From: Symbiodinium natans
Taxonomy: Eukaryota; Sar; Dinophyceae; Suessiales; Symbiodiniaceae
Direction: 5' to 3'
NCBI GenBank assembly: GCA_905221605.1
Contig: CAJNDS010002343.1
Span: 86,474 to 150,473, forward strand
DNA length: 64,000 nt
Position numbers and translations under genes: made by a program. The notes below the pieces were generated by a model that saw nothing but the letters and a program-made list of their open reading frames with translations, did not search any database and had not been told where the DNA came from. Below are positions 52,986 through 61,514 of this stretch, piece by piece; within the stretch, counting starts at the first letter, position 1, and each line of letters opens with the position of its first letter.

Positions 52986-52990
52986 TATTA

Positions 52991-53335
52991 ATGGAAGAGA
53001 ACAGCGGAGGGTTTCACATTGATAAAAGTAGTGTTGATTGTAACTTTTGTAGATGTGGTAAAAAGGCATTGTATAAACAAACTAAAACAACAACAGATAA
53101 ACAGGGTAACGTCGTAGTTAATCAGGTAGAGAATCGTTCTTCTTGGAAAGTTGGCAGGAATACGACGCCCGACGGAAACGCTATATTCAAAACAAACATG
53201 AAAGATAATGAAGATGTTGATACAGTAGATACAGGGTTCAGGTCAAGAAAACCAACACCCGAAGAAAGAATAGAAATATTAGAAAAAGAAGTAGAGGAAC
53301 TAAAAAGGAACTTAGGATTAAACAGTATGGAATGA
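52991..53335 (+). CDS. PLV hypothetical protein with CxxCxC and C-terminal coiled coil
   Basis: 114 residues. DCNFCRCGKK (residues 16-25) is a compact Cys cluster. The middle is Thr/Asn-rich, and the end (ERIEILEKEVEELKRNLGL) has heptad Ile/Leu spacing of a coiled coil. No family is recognised. A TCTA element 10 bases before the ATG groups it with the capsid genes, so it may be a virion component; this is an inference. Confidence 0.7.
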   Translation: MEENSGGFHIDKSSVDCNFCRCGKKALYKQTKTTTDKQGNVVVNQVENRSSWKVGRNTTPDGNAIFKTNMKDNEDVDTVDTGFRSRKPTPEERIEILEKEVEELKRNLGLNSME

Positions 53336-53596
53336 CATTAAAGGTTTGTTTTTATTAGATTATGACACAAGAAAACGCGTTTTCGGTATTATGTTTAAAG
53401 AAATGTTGTTCTTTAAACATGACAGTTGCCCCCAAGCACAGAGCCCCATTGTTTCACATTGAACGGACACATGAAAGGGAAGTAGTGCGACACGTTCAAT
53501 AGCATCTCATAAGCAGTTGCTTAATTCGTTTGATTAAATCTTAAGGAACTCATACCCCATTGCGTTTAATAATAATAAATTGTTATTATTATTAAT
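53336..53596. other. Structured intergenic region, possible RNA or control site
   Basis: At 261 bases this is the largest spacer inside the viral block and is less AT-rich than the others. It contains a perfect 12-bp hairpin (53,391-53,420) and an 8-bp inverted repeat attgaacg / cgttcaat (53,458-53,465 and 53,493-53,500). A 46-codon frame (53,362-53,502) runs through both; I do not favour it as a gene. Confidence 0.5.
53391..53420. other. Perfect 12-bp hairpin, 6-base loop
   Basis: 'atgtttaaagaa', loop 'atgttg', 'ttctttaaacat'. It could act as a 3'-end signal for the gene ending at 53,335, as part of a non-coding RNA, or as a replication or protein-binding site. Confidence 0.75.
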
Positions 53597-53830
53597 ATGA
53601 AGAATATAGTAGAATTTAAATTAACAAACGAACCAAACGAAGGTTATAATCAAGACATCGGTTTTTGTAAATTTTGCCATAGCTATGTTCCTAAATCGTA
53701 TTTTATCGGTTGTTATGGCAAAATATGTAAAACGTGCGTTAGATGTCGGGAAAAACATTTAACGGGTAATATATATGGGAAAACTTCTAAACATTTACCA
53801 GAACAAAATCTCGATAGCAAAAGTGGCTGA
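53597..53830 (+). CDS. PLV zinc-ribbon protein
   Basis: 77 residues. CKFCHSYVPKSYF (residues 24-36) with C40, and later CKTCVRCREKH, give about six Cys arranged as paired CxxC motifs, fitting one or two zinc knuckles. It overlaps the next frame by 56 bases in a different phase. The last 20 residues (after REKH) look unlike a domain end, so the two frames may be one protein joined by a frameshift. No TCTA is present. Confidence 0.6.
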   Translation: MKNIVEFKLTNEPNEGYNQDIGFCKFCHSYVPKSYFIGCYGKICKTCVRCREKHLTGNIYGKTSKHLPEQNLDSKSG

Positions 53831-54077
53831 AAAATGCGATTATTATGTTACAGGTATTGATTTAGATTGTTGGACGAGTTTAGGATGGGAACAAAGATTA
53901 TTAAAATATGAACCCGAAACATTTAAGTTTATTTGGGCACAGATTGACTTAAGAAAACCACAGACAGAAGCACACATTAAAAGTATAATTGAACACTTGA
54001 AGCCGAAAGGGTGGTGTATTCAACACGTAAAAGAACCCTTGAGCGATGCCGATATTGAGGAGATTATCAGGGTCTAA
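53775..54077 (+). CDS. PLV hypothetical protein, possibly the second half of the zinc-ribbon protein
   Basis: 100 residues. A hydrophobic-aromatic core (CWTSLGWEQRLLKYEPETFKFI) is followed by a helical end. No family is recognised. The ATG at 53,775 lies inside the preceding gene (+1 phase). The frame may be translated by reinitiation, as a fusion through ribosomal frameshifting, or as a product of a sequencing error. Confidence 0.55.
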   Translation: MGKLLNIYQNKISIAKVAEKCDYYVTGIDLDCWTSLGWEQRLLKYEPETFKFIWAQIDLRKPQTEAHIKSIIEHLKPKGWCIQHVKEPLSDADIEEIIRV

Positions 54078-54101
54078 AGGGTAGAATACGTAATAACGTA
54101 T

Positions 54102-54440
54102 ATGACCGAGGGTAAGGTGAGCACGGACATGATTTATAACACTGTTATAGAAAATCACAATATGACTCAATTGAAGATTAACGAAATTTTAGGTATTGTT
54201 CAACAATTGGTTAAGGATAATGTTAAGAAACCAAGCACTTATGAAAAAAACACAACGACAACACCAGTTGATAAAAGCGAGAAAAGCGATTGGAGCAAGA
54301 AAAGGAAAACTTACATGGAAAGACTGAATAAGGGCGAAATCAAAGTCCCAAAAGAAGACACATTGAAATATTATGATATCGAATTCAACAAAGAACAAGA
54401 AAAGTATCAATTTAAAACACCCGCTAAAAGCGAGGAGTGA
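54102..54440 (+). CDS. PLV hypothetical charged protein
   Basis: 112 residues with no Cys. The N-terminal 45 residues are amphipathic helix-like (IENHNMTQLKINEILGIVQQL). The rest is Lys/Thr/Glu-rich with a basic SDWSKKRKTYMERL patch. No family is recognised. It starts 24 bases after the previous frame in the same direction. The only TCTA nearby overlaps the previous stop codon and lies 25 bases away, so I do not count it. Confidence 0.6.
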   Translation: MTEGKVSTDMIYNTVIENHNMTQLKINEILGIVQQLVKDNVKKPSTYEKNTTTTPVDKSEKSDWSKKRKTYMERLNKGEIKVPKEDTLKYYDIEFNKEQEKYQFKTPAKSEE

Positions 54441-54477
54441 GATGTGATTTAATATTATTTGATAATATTAAAACTCA

Positions 54478-54855
54478 TCAAGGATAAATATGATATGAAA
54501 AGTTATTTAATTTATAAATGGCGATTGTTTCTTCAAGTTCTCCGAGGGTTGTTTTAAATACAAACCAATTATTTTTATCTTCGTTTTCGATGGGTATGTA
54601 TGTCCTTAAATACCATTCGGTATAATGTGAACATCCAGTTATTATATCTTTTATTATCTTCCCGCGTATATCTTTACAAACTTCATCATTTACAACATAT
54701 TTAAATATTACTTTACATGAGTGGTCTCTATACAGTTCGGGGTTATCAACTGTAAATATACATTCACCCATCGAGAATTTAGGATGAACATGTATAGGTT
54801 TAGGATTTATTAAAGGTCGTGTTGTTGTTTGTTGGGTAGATGTTGAACTTCCCAT
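54478..54855 (-). CDS. PLV hypothetical protein with predicted N-myristoylation signal
   Basis: 125 residues. The start MGSSTSTQQ fits the eukaryotic N-myristoylation pattern (Gly2, small residues, Ser at position 6). The remainder looks like a compact alpha/beta domain with three Cys (ECIF, HSCK, EVCKD) and aromatic residues in the C-terminal half. No family is recognised. If lipidated in the host it would be membrane-directed; this is an inference. It converges with the gene at 54,102. Confidence 0.6.
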   Translation of the reverse strand: MGSSTSTQQTTTRPLINPKPIHVHPKFSMGECIFTVDNPELYRDHSCKVIFKYVVNDEVCKDIRGKIIKDIITGCSHYTEWYLRTYIPIENEDKNNWFVFKTTLGELEETIAIYKLNNFSYHIYP

Positions 54856-54924
54856 GATTAAGGTTGTAACACGCTTTACCTTTAAAACGTGTTAAACTTA
54901 ATTATTAATGTAACCTATTAATAG

Positions 54925-55509
54925 TTAGGTTTGTTTGAGAATACTTTTGTTTGTTTTACATGCCAATATACTTTCAGCTTGTTTTTCCATTATATCAAAT
55001 ATTTCTTCCTGAATATCATGTTTGAAGAACTTATAATCGTGAGGCTTACATCTTGTATTCTTCTTAAATAAATATATGTCTATGACAATTTCAAGTATTA
55101 TATAAACTTCACTATACATCTTGTTGTTGTAAAAGAATAAATCACCGAAACAAGTAGCACGTTTGTTAAAATATTCAGCGCAAAAGTGCAAGTCATAAAA
55201 ATTATCATATATGGTTTTAATGTGCTCCATTGTATTAGTATTGATATATTTACGAAAAAGATTTGGGTCTACTCTAAAATCAAAACAACAACGTTTTATT
55301 TCTTTCTGGGTTAAGTCTAAGGGATACATCCGAGCAAACAGATATAGGTCATCATAAACATCATTGTCAATAATATCAGAACAAGTTAGGAATTCCTTAA
55401 TATTGTCATTGACATTATCAGGAAAGCACAACTCAAGGTTTTTTAACTTTTGACAGTTAGGACAATTGTAAATACAAGCCTTCATCTCACTAACATAATA
55501 AGTCGTCAA
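54925..55509 (-). CDS. PLV Cys-rich hypothetical protein
   Basis: 194 residues. The N-terminus has CIYNCPNCQK, a CxxxCxxC cluster, and more Cys follow (LTCSD, RCCFD, HFCAEY, ATCFGD). The middle and end are rich in Tyr, Phe and Ile with alternating charged helices. No family is recognised. It starts 57 bases from the divergent integrase gene. There is no TCTA element. An early or regulatory role would fit the cysteine cluster and position, but this is speculation. Confidence 0.65.
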   Translation of the reverse strand: MTTYYVSEMKACIYNCPNCQKLKNLELCFPDNVNDNIKEFLTCSDIIDNDVYDDLYLFARMYPLDLTQKEIKRCCFDFRVDPNLFRKYINTNTMEHIKTIYDNFYDLHFCAEYFNKRATCFGDLFFYNNKMYSEVYIILEIVIDIYLFKKNTRCKPHDYKFFKHDIQEEIFDIMEKQAESILACKTNKSILKQT

Positions 55510-55566
55510 GTCTTTAAGTCGTTTTTAAGTCCTTTTTTATCATTGCTTCTTTTCTCTACTCTTTAT

Positions 55567-56400
55567 ATGAGTTTAAGCAAGGAAGAAATATTAAGCAATA
55601 TATATTATGACTTAGAACGTGGTTATGGTAGCATTCAGAGTTTATACAAGGAAGCTAACAAAGATGGCGCAGGTGTGAGTCTTCAATTTGTTAAAGATTG
55701 GGTTAAAAAGCAACCTAACAAGCAAAAGCAAGGATACAAAAATTTTAATAGCTATTCTGCACCTTTTAGCAGATTTGAATTTCAGATTGATATTATGGAT
55801 ATGCAAAGCTTAATGAGAGACACAGGAACAAAAGATAAATTGAGATATGCCCTTTTATGTATTGATATATTTAGCAAAAAAGTTCATGTCGTCCCATTAA
55901 AAAGTAAAGATGGTGTTGATGTATATGATGCGGTTTTAGAGTGTTTCAAAACGTTAGGGCATCCGATGAGTATTTATTCAGACGATGAAGGTAGCTTCAA
56001 TTCTAAAAAACTTCAAGATTATTTTAAAGGCGAAGGTATTAACCATATAGTAACATTGACACACGCTAACGTAGCCGAGAGAGCAATAAGAACCTTTAAG
56101 AAAATGATAGGAGACAGAGCCGAATTTACTAAACAAAGTTGGTCTGAAATGTTGAAACCAGTATTAAAGAAATATAATAATATGATGGTTCATTCGAGCA
56201 CAGGATTTACACCGAATAAAGCACACGAAGACGACAACGAAGTAAATGTAAAGGCTAATTTAGTGTTGAAAGAAAAATATTTAAGAAATTATCCTAAAAT
56301 AGAAGAAGGGGATAAAGTCAAAATATACGACAAAGGAAAAGGAAATTATAGTTCGAGGAAGGAGACCCGTAGTCGGTGGCATCCACAAATTTATACAGTT
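55567..56400 (+). CDS. Retroviral-type (rve) integrase, Polinton family, truncated by the gap
   Basis: 278 residues are visible before the Ns. I start at MSLSKEEIL because the preceding 39 in-frame residues overlap the divergent gene and look non-coding. Residues 10-55 (YYDLERGYGSIQSLYKEA...VKDWVKKQ) form the helical N-terminal region typical of Polinton integrases. The catalytic core has QIDIMDM (Asp75), YSDDEGSF (Asp139) and ANVAERAIRT (Glu171). The end (EEGDKVKIYDKGKG...RWHPQIYTV) is an SH3/chromo-like C-terminal domain that should need only about 10-40 further residues. It inserts viral DNA into the host chromosome. Its place at the edge fits the end of the element lying inside or just past the gap. 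Confidence 0.87.
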
Positions 56401-56500
56401 NNNNNNNNNNNNNNNNNNNNNNNNNNNNNNNNNNNNNNNNNNNNNNNNNNNNNNNNNNNNNNNNNNNNNNNNNNNNNNNNNNNNNNNNNNNNNNNNNNNN
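56401..56500. other. Assembly gap, 100 N
   Basis: Exactly 100 Ns, the conventional mark of a gap of unknown length. Sequence composition and coding style differ on the two sides. Confidence 0.99.
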
Positions 56501-56613
56501 GCAACATCATCGCTTTCCAGATCTCGTAAGGGTGCCCCAAGTCGTTGACACCACTGCCTCTTCCACGAGGTGCCCGGAAAAGCCGCAAGAATCTGCCGGG
56601 CTAGTAGGGTGGC
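56501..56613 (-). CDS. Possible further exon of the DUF3987-like gene (partial)
   Basis: On the minus strand an AG at 56,615-56,614 is followed by an open phase reading ATLLARQILAAFPGTSW and on into the gap. A helical LLA-x-x-IL segment would fit the C-terminal helical part of DUF3987-type proteins. The donor site upstream is not determined. A competing frame over the same bases reads APRGRGSGVNDLGHPYE. Confidence 0.3.
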
Positions 56614-56675
56614 CTGTCAGGCGTCGACTCAGATTATCACACCTATGCTTCTGATTGTCAAACACGCTTCACATG

Positions 56676-57240
56676 CTACGCGCCCGCCTGATTCTGACTT
56701 TCTGGAAAGCTAGGCGATTTCTTATTCTGCAGCCGTCGCGTTTCCACGTCCAAGGTCGCCAGGCCGAAAAGGTACCGTTCCTGAAAAAAAATCATGGCCT
56801 GCTTCAAAGAAGACACTGATATTGCGCCAGTCCACCTCACGAGCTCCTGCCGAGCGCGTACCACGGATGGCCAAGCCTCCTGTAGAATGCAGCATAAGGT
56901 CGCCGTGGCTACCCAGTACACACTTTTGTTCAAGCCGCTTGCGAAGACCTCACCAAAGTGCGTAGACTTGTTGCAGTCGAAAGCAGCGAGACGGTACTGA
57001 TGCACCTCGTCTCGGAGGTTTCCCATCAAGCGCCATGTTCTCTGCGCAGATGCTTCGTGCAAGGCGGTCTTGGGGCCCAGATGTTGAAGCAACACGCTGA
57101 AAATGCCTTCGAGAATTGGCCGAACGACAGTGTCTTCGAACTGCTGCCATTGCGGCTTGCCAGGTTGCCGAACTGCCCCGAAGGAAAAGACGAAGCGCTG
57201 CGCGAGGCCGATGCTGGATTTGAGCTCGCCTTGCGCCCAC
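56676..57240 (-). CDS. Second exon of the ASCH-OTU-DUF3987-like gene
   Basis: This exon reads WAQGELKSSIGLAQRF, then VFSFGAVRQPG, and continues to a stop at 56,676. The phrase 'IGLAQRF.FSFGA' is the expected continuation of the DUF3987-like region that breaks off in the long exon. Splicing out 57,241-57,331 restores one frame and gives NWWAQG at the joint. The last 20 residues before the stop look non-domain-like, so another intron may begin near 56,720-56,730. Confidence 0.7.
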
Positions 57241-57331
57241 CTCCGACTCCGATTCCGACGCGTTACAGCTTCAAATACTTCACAAGTTTGTCCGACCAAC
57301 AAAACAAGAAGACTAAATGCAGATCGGACGC
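57241..57331 (-). other. Inferred 91-nt intron with GC donor and AG|G acceptor
   Basis: On the minus strand the exon ends ...CGCAACTG and the intron begins GCGTCC. It ends GTCGGAG, and the next exon starts GTGGGC. The intron contains an in-frame stop (TAG). Removing it joins FRNW to WAQGELK without a frame break. GC donors and a G directly after the acceptor AG are known features of dinoflagellate introns. Confidence 0.7.
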
Positions 57332-60300
57332 CAGTTGCGAAAAACAGACAGCTGTTGGAAAAGTGCGAGCGTCACATTGGTACACTCGCATTGGCCGGCC
57401 TTGTCCGCACCTCCAATGGCTTCCACGCTCGCCGCTTTGCGATCTTTTCGATCGAAGACGGTTTCCCACGTCACGCCTCCGCCTTGAGCGGCGTTCAGCA
57501 AGCGCTGGAGGTTGATGTGCGTGTTTTGCGTCCACGTGCCATTGCTAGGCCACGCAGGACACAACATGGGCCCGCCTTCACCAGCAGCGATGAGCCCGTA
57601 CCCATCTGTGTCGCGAAACTTCGCGATGGCCGCCGCGTGCGTCATCGGCTCCACCATGTGGAACGCATCTGCTGGGCTGCCAGGCGCGAAGTGAGGTAAC
57701 TTGTTCATGCAAGCGCGCAGCATGCGCAGCATCGGTTCAAGCGCAGGCGTTTTTCCACCTCCAGGCTGCGCAGTACCACAACACCAGTACCTGCTACGCG
57801 TGGTGAAGCCAGCGATGTCAGCGCCGATTTCCTTGTGCAGCACGCTGCCAGCTAGGCTGGCAAACGCGTCGGTGTAGAACACCGCAGGGATGCCTGTGCT
57901 GCGACTCCAGCACTCGAAGAGCACTGCCAGCGGGTAGAAGCCTGTACGCCACAAAGGGTACTGGACTTGCACGGTATCTTCTGAGGTGAGCCGATCCATC
58001 TCAAACGCTCGGACCAAATGTACAAGCCGCGCGCGCAGATGTTCAAAGGACGTCTCATCCACTTCCGGGCTGTAGTGCGGCAGAGCTGCTAGTTCAGCCA
58101 CAGCATCTTGCCCGCGCTCGAAAACCTGCAGAATTCTCTCCACATCTGCTTCAAAGCGGTCCGAGCCGCTTGTCGGAGTTGTTCTGCTACTCTCTCCGCC
58201 AGCTTTCCGTTCATGCTCTGCGTCTGACTCGCTGTCACTCTCCGGTTCCAACATCTGCAAGCGTTCAAAATGGCTGCGAACTGGGCCTGGCCCTTCCGCC
58301 TGCCTCAAAACGATTGTCTTGAAATCTTGCTCACGATGGCAATGAACGATGGCTTCCACTGTCAAAGCTTGCGAGGAACCTTCCTTGGCGATTAAGATGT
58401 TGGCTTCGAGCTGGCGGGAAATGATCTTCAGTTCTTCGATGCTGAAGTAGTACGTGTTCTGCTGGATCGCAGCTAGATAAGCTGCAACTGCACGTTGCTG
58501 GAAGTCGATGGGCTCCATGGAGGTTCTTTCGGCCACACGTCGGTAATCTTGCAGAACACGAGCCACGTTTTCTGCATGTTCGGCTTCCCCTGACAGCTCT
58601 TGCAACACCGTGACAACCCGGCTCGCATCTGCGAATAACACTGCGGCGACTCGCAACGCATCGAAAACTTCCGCCTCATGTCGGATGGCTTCCAGCTTCG
58701 TCTGAGGGCCGCCTTCTGGCAGCTGCATTTGGGTGCCATTGACGATGCACTGCCCAGCTTGCATCTGAAAACAAGGTTCTTGGCCCTCCGTTGTCCAGTA
58801 CGCTATGGCACGGCAGAACTTCTCGAACACACTGGAAGACGCTTGCAGAAAAAAAAGTTTGCAGGCTCGACTCAGAGCTTCACGACACGACGTTGCCTGC
58901 ACCGACAGATCAGCTTCCTCAGCTGCTGCCTGCTTTGCCATAACTGCGGCATCCGGAAACTTGTCTGCGAAAGCGCGCCAAAATAGCTTGGCCTCTGGGT
59001 GCAGATCGCTTTCCTGCATGCCGCGGCACGCCATTTCCCGCCACAGTGTACTTCTGAGGCGTGCAGCCTCCGGGTCCGCAGAACCAAACGCTGCTTCCAA
59101 GGCTTGCAGGGCCAACTCGCGGGCGTTCTTGCACGTCAACGCCCCGGTCACGCCTTCCTCGCCGAAGATTGCGTGCAACCCGCACGCGCCGTCCCCCAGT
59201 GTTTCGACTGCGTGGCATTTTTGACCCAACCACTTGCGAGCTTCTTCTGGAAGTGGGATGGAGGACTGAAGTACACCAACGAACCCTTTCCCTCCTGTCA
59301 TCTTGCGATGGCTGCGGCCACCAGGAGTCCCGCTCGTGCCTTCGCCCGGCTTCAAGTTGTCAAGTCTCACCCACGTCACGGGGCCACGCGGTCGTTGAAA
59401 ATCGACCGGCTTTTCGTACTTCTTGGCCGTCTGCAGAACCCAGGCATATGCATTTCGGTACTTTACAGTCTCCATGTCCTGAATGCAATGCTTGCATTTG
59501 TTCTCATCCGACCATAGATAGTCTTCCTGGCGCGTTGGTGCCTGCCACTGCTGCCCGTCCCAGTGACCCACAAGGACGCAGTCGACGATGTCCACATCGC
59601 CACGTATTGTGGCCGTGCCTGATGTCTCACCTTTCTCCAGGACTGCGACCCGACACCTTTTCTTGGTTGCCTCACCTCGGATCTCCCAAGTTTTACGCCC
59701 AGAAAGAATAAGGTCTGCCCACCACTTCTTGACTGTGAAGCCACTGGCTGGCAGGCCAGGCACCGTTCCGTCAGCGCCGCCTGCGTGAGATGAACCACCG
59801 CACCGGTCCGGCGACATTTGCGAGCGAACGACACGGCAAAGAGCAACTTCCTCCAGAGCCGCCATTTGCATCCAGACAGCCGTGGGCAGCGTCGTCCAAA
59901 AATGCCCGCAATACCATTCTGCTGTAGACTCCGACACACGGACTGAGGAATGCACCCCTCTGCAGCTGAGAACGTACTCGCCCGCCAGATATGCTTTCGT
60001 ACAAGGCCACGTCGCCAGCACAAAGCCGCAGGCGTGGAAGTGAGCATTGCAAGCTGCCGGAGTTTGCACACAATGGTACTGCACACACACATCTTTGCCC
60101 AGCCGAAGGAGACACTCCTTCAAAGAAGCTCTTGGCCACACAAAGCCGTACAGATTGGAGAAGGTTGAAGCGCAACACATAATCTTCGGGAGCTGTTCAC
60201 ACCTTGCGCGCGCCAGGAGGCCTTGCATATGCAGCGTGGCCCGGCGTGGCAGAGGACACATGCTTGTCAGCACTGGAGACTCTAGCACGGCCACGCGGAC

Positions 60301-60753
60301 TTGCCATGGCAACGCAGCGAACGCTTCATGTAGACAATTTGGCTGCGCGCGAGCTGCATACACGTGCAAGAACCATGCAGCGGCTTGGTCTGAGCTCAAC
60401 GGCCCTGCCCGTCTCGCGCTCAGGCTGTCGATCAAAGAAAAGGCCATAAACCATGTAGCATTCTCGCACGCATACGTCACCCATGCGAGCGGCTCCAATC
60501 TTTCCTCTAAGTCTTCCGGACATGAAGACAGTGTTCCGATAGACTGTGCGTCAAAATCGTCAGCACCTCCTCGTCTATCTTGCATAAAGTTTGGACTCTG
60601 CACGCTCACACCCATCTGCGCCGTCTCGGACTGCGGCCTGCAGAAAGACTCTTGCCCGCACACCACTGTGACTGTGTGTCTGTATACAGGACAAAGTATC
60701 AGAATCGTTTGTACCTTACAGAACAGCACATCATCATGAACCGACCTGCTCAA
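57332..60753 (-). CDS. Large multidomain protein: ASCH domain, OTU-like cysteine protease, DUF3987-like ATPase (first long exon)
   Basis: About 1,140 residues from the ATG at 60,753; the true start may be further in or in an upstream exon. Residues about 337-465 (SGFTVKKWWADLILSGRKTWEIRG...) are an ASCH/PUA-like RNA-binding fold. From about 510, LGDGACGLHAIFG has the Asp-Gly-x-Cys nucleophile of OTU proteases (Cys near 523). YYFSIEELKIISRQL and SHFERL (His near 827) complete the OTU pattern, so a ubiquitin-type isopeptidase is likely. From about 930 a DUF3987-like region follows, with the Walker-A-like PGGGKTPALEPM near 995 and GLIAAGEGG. It continues in the next exon. DUF3987 proteins are common in mobile elements; here a selfish-element origin is possible but unproven. 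Positions are estimates. Confidence 0.75.
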
Positions 60754-61080
60754 TCAGATGTCAAGCGTCCCGCTCCACGACACGACTTCCTCCCCGCACT
60801 TGGCACCGACCGGCAGACTCTCCCGACCGTTGCCACTCTGTATAGCGGCGGAAGTCAATGGCTGCTCACCTTCCTCGGCACGTACGACTCTGTACCTTTG
60901 ATCAACATGCAGGGCGCGCAGATCAACTGGCTGCCCTTCATGCCGCCTGCACGACATGTAAATTGAGGCTTCTCCATCTTCGAAGACCTCTATGCCATAG
61001 AAGTGACTCGAGCCTTCCACGAAAATCACGTACTTGCCAGGTGCCCAATCCTCACCCGGCACTGCGGGATCTGTTATCAA
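60754..61080 (-). CDS. Exon-like open frame upstream of the large gene
   Basis: 108 codons reading GEDWAPGKYVIFVEGSSHFY and onward. Amino-acid composition is protein-like (aromatic, Gly, Val, charged), unlike the antisense frames. It is on the same strand and directly upstream of the large exon, so it may be an upstream exon with a splice junction near 60,780-60,700. No domain is recognised. The ATG is arbitrary. Confidence 0.4.
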   Translation of the reverse strand: MITDPAVPGEDWAPGKYVIFVEGSSHFYGIEVFEDGEASIYMSCRRHEGQPVDLRALHVDQRYRVVRAEEGEQPLTSAAIQSGNGRESLPVGAKCGEEVVSWSGTLDI

Positions 61081-61514
61081 GCCAAGCCTGACACACAGGC
61101 AACTGGCAATGCTTCTGTCTTCACGAAATGTTCCCTATGACAGATGCTCGATGCGTTGCAATCACTGCAAGCGAGGCACTTGCGTGGCTTCAAAAACTCA
61201 TTTCCTTCCTTCAGAGCCCAGAACGGACCATGACGCGTGTACGGGACCCGCACGCCCAGGGCTCGCAGGGAGTCAATCAAGCACGTGTCGGCAAAGCGTA
61301 CGGCGTCCGGAGGCGACGCAAGCAACCTCGGGAGACAGTGCGCTCTGAGAAAGACCCTACTGCGAACCGCACCGACATTGACTGGCTGCAGGACATCTTG
61401 ACGGCTGTCGACTTTGAGGACGCCGCGATTTCTTGTAGGCAATTGTTTGTGCTTTCGTGAGTCCCCAGCGTCGGCGCTCGCCTCGGCGGAGGATATGTCC
61501 ACAGAAACCCGCAA
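61077..61514 (-). CDS. Exon-like open frame, unknown product
   Basis: 145 codons. The stretch SPPDAVRFADTCLIDSLRALGVRVPYTRHGPFWALKEGNEFL looks protein-like, and CLACSDCNASSIC carries a Cys cluster. It is on the same strand as the large gene. Whether it belongs to that gene is unknown, and a competing plus-strand frame covers part of it. Confidence 0.3.
   Translation of the reverse strand: MRVSVDISSAEASADAGDSRKHKQLPTRNRGVLKVDSRQDVLQPVNVGAVRSRVFLRAHCLPRLLASPPDAVRFADTCLIDSLRALGVRVPYTRHGPFWALKEGNEFLKPRKCLACSDCNASSICHREHFVKTEALPVACVSGLA

Noticed and set aside
53362-53502. 46-codon frame as a viral gene
   Set aside because: It spans a perfect hairpin and an inverted repeat, lacks a promoter element and has no family. 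Kept as part of a structured spacer.
54073-54076. TCTA before the gene at 54,102
   Set aside because: It overlaps the stop codon of the preceding frame, lies 25 bases from the ATG and is not in an AT-rich context.
55555-55558. TCTA before the integrase start
   Set aside because: It is 8 bases from the ATG in a C/T-rich context, outside the 10-17 base AT-rich pattern; it could still be functional.
57103-57699. 198-codon plus-strand frame over the intron region
   Set aside because: It lies opposite the exon-intron-exon structure supported by a conserved joint and has no domain signal.
60047-60739. 230-codon plus-strand frame opposite the large minus-strand gene
   Set aside because: The minus strand carries ASCH, OTU and DUF3987-like motifs in one long frame; the plus frame has none.
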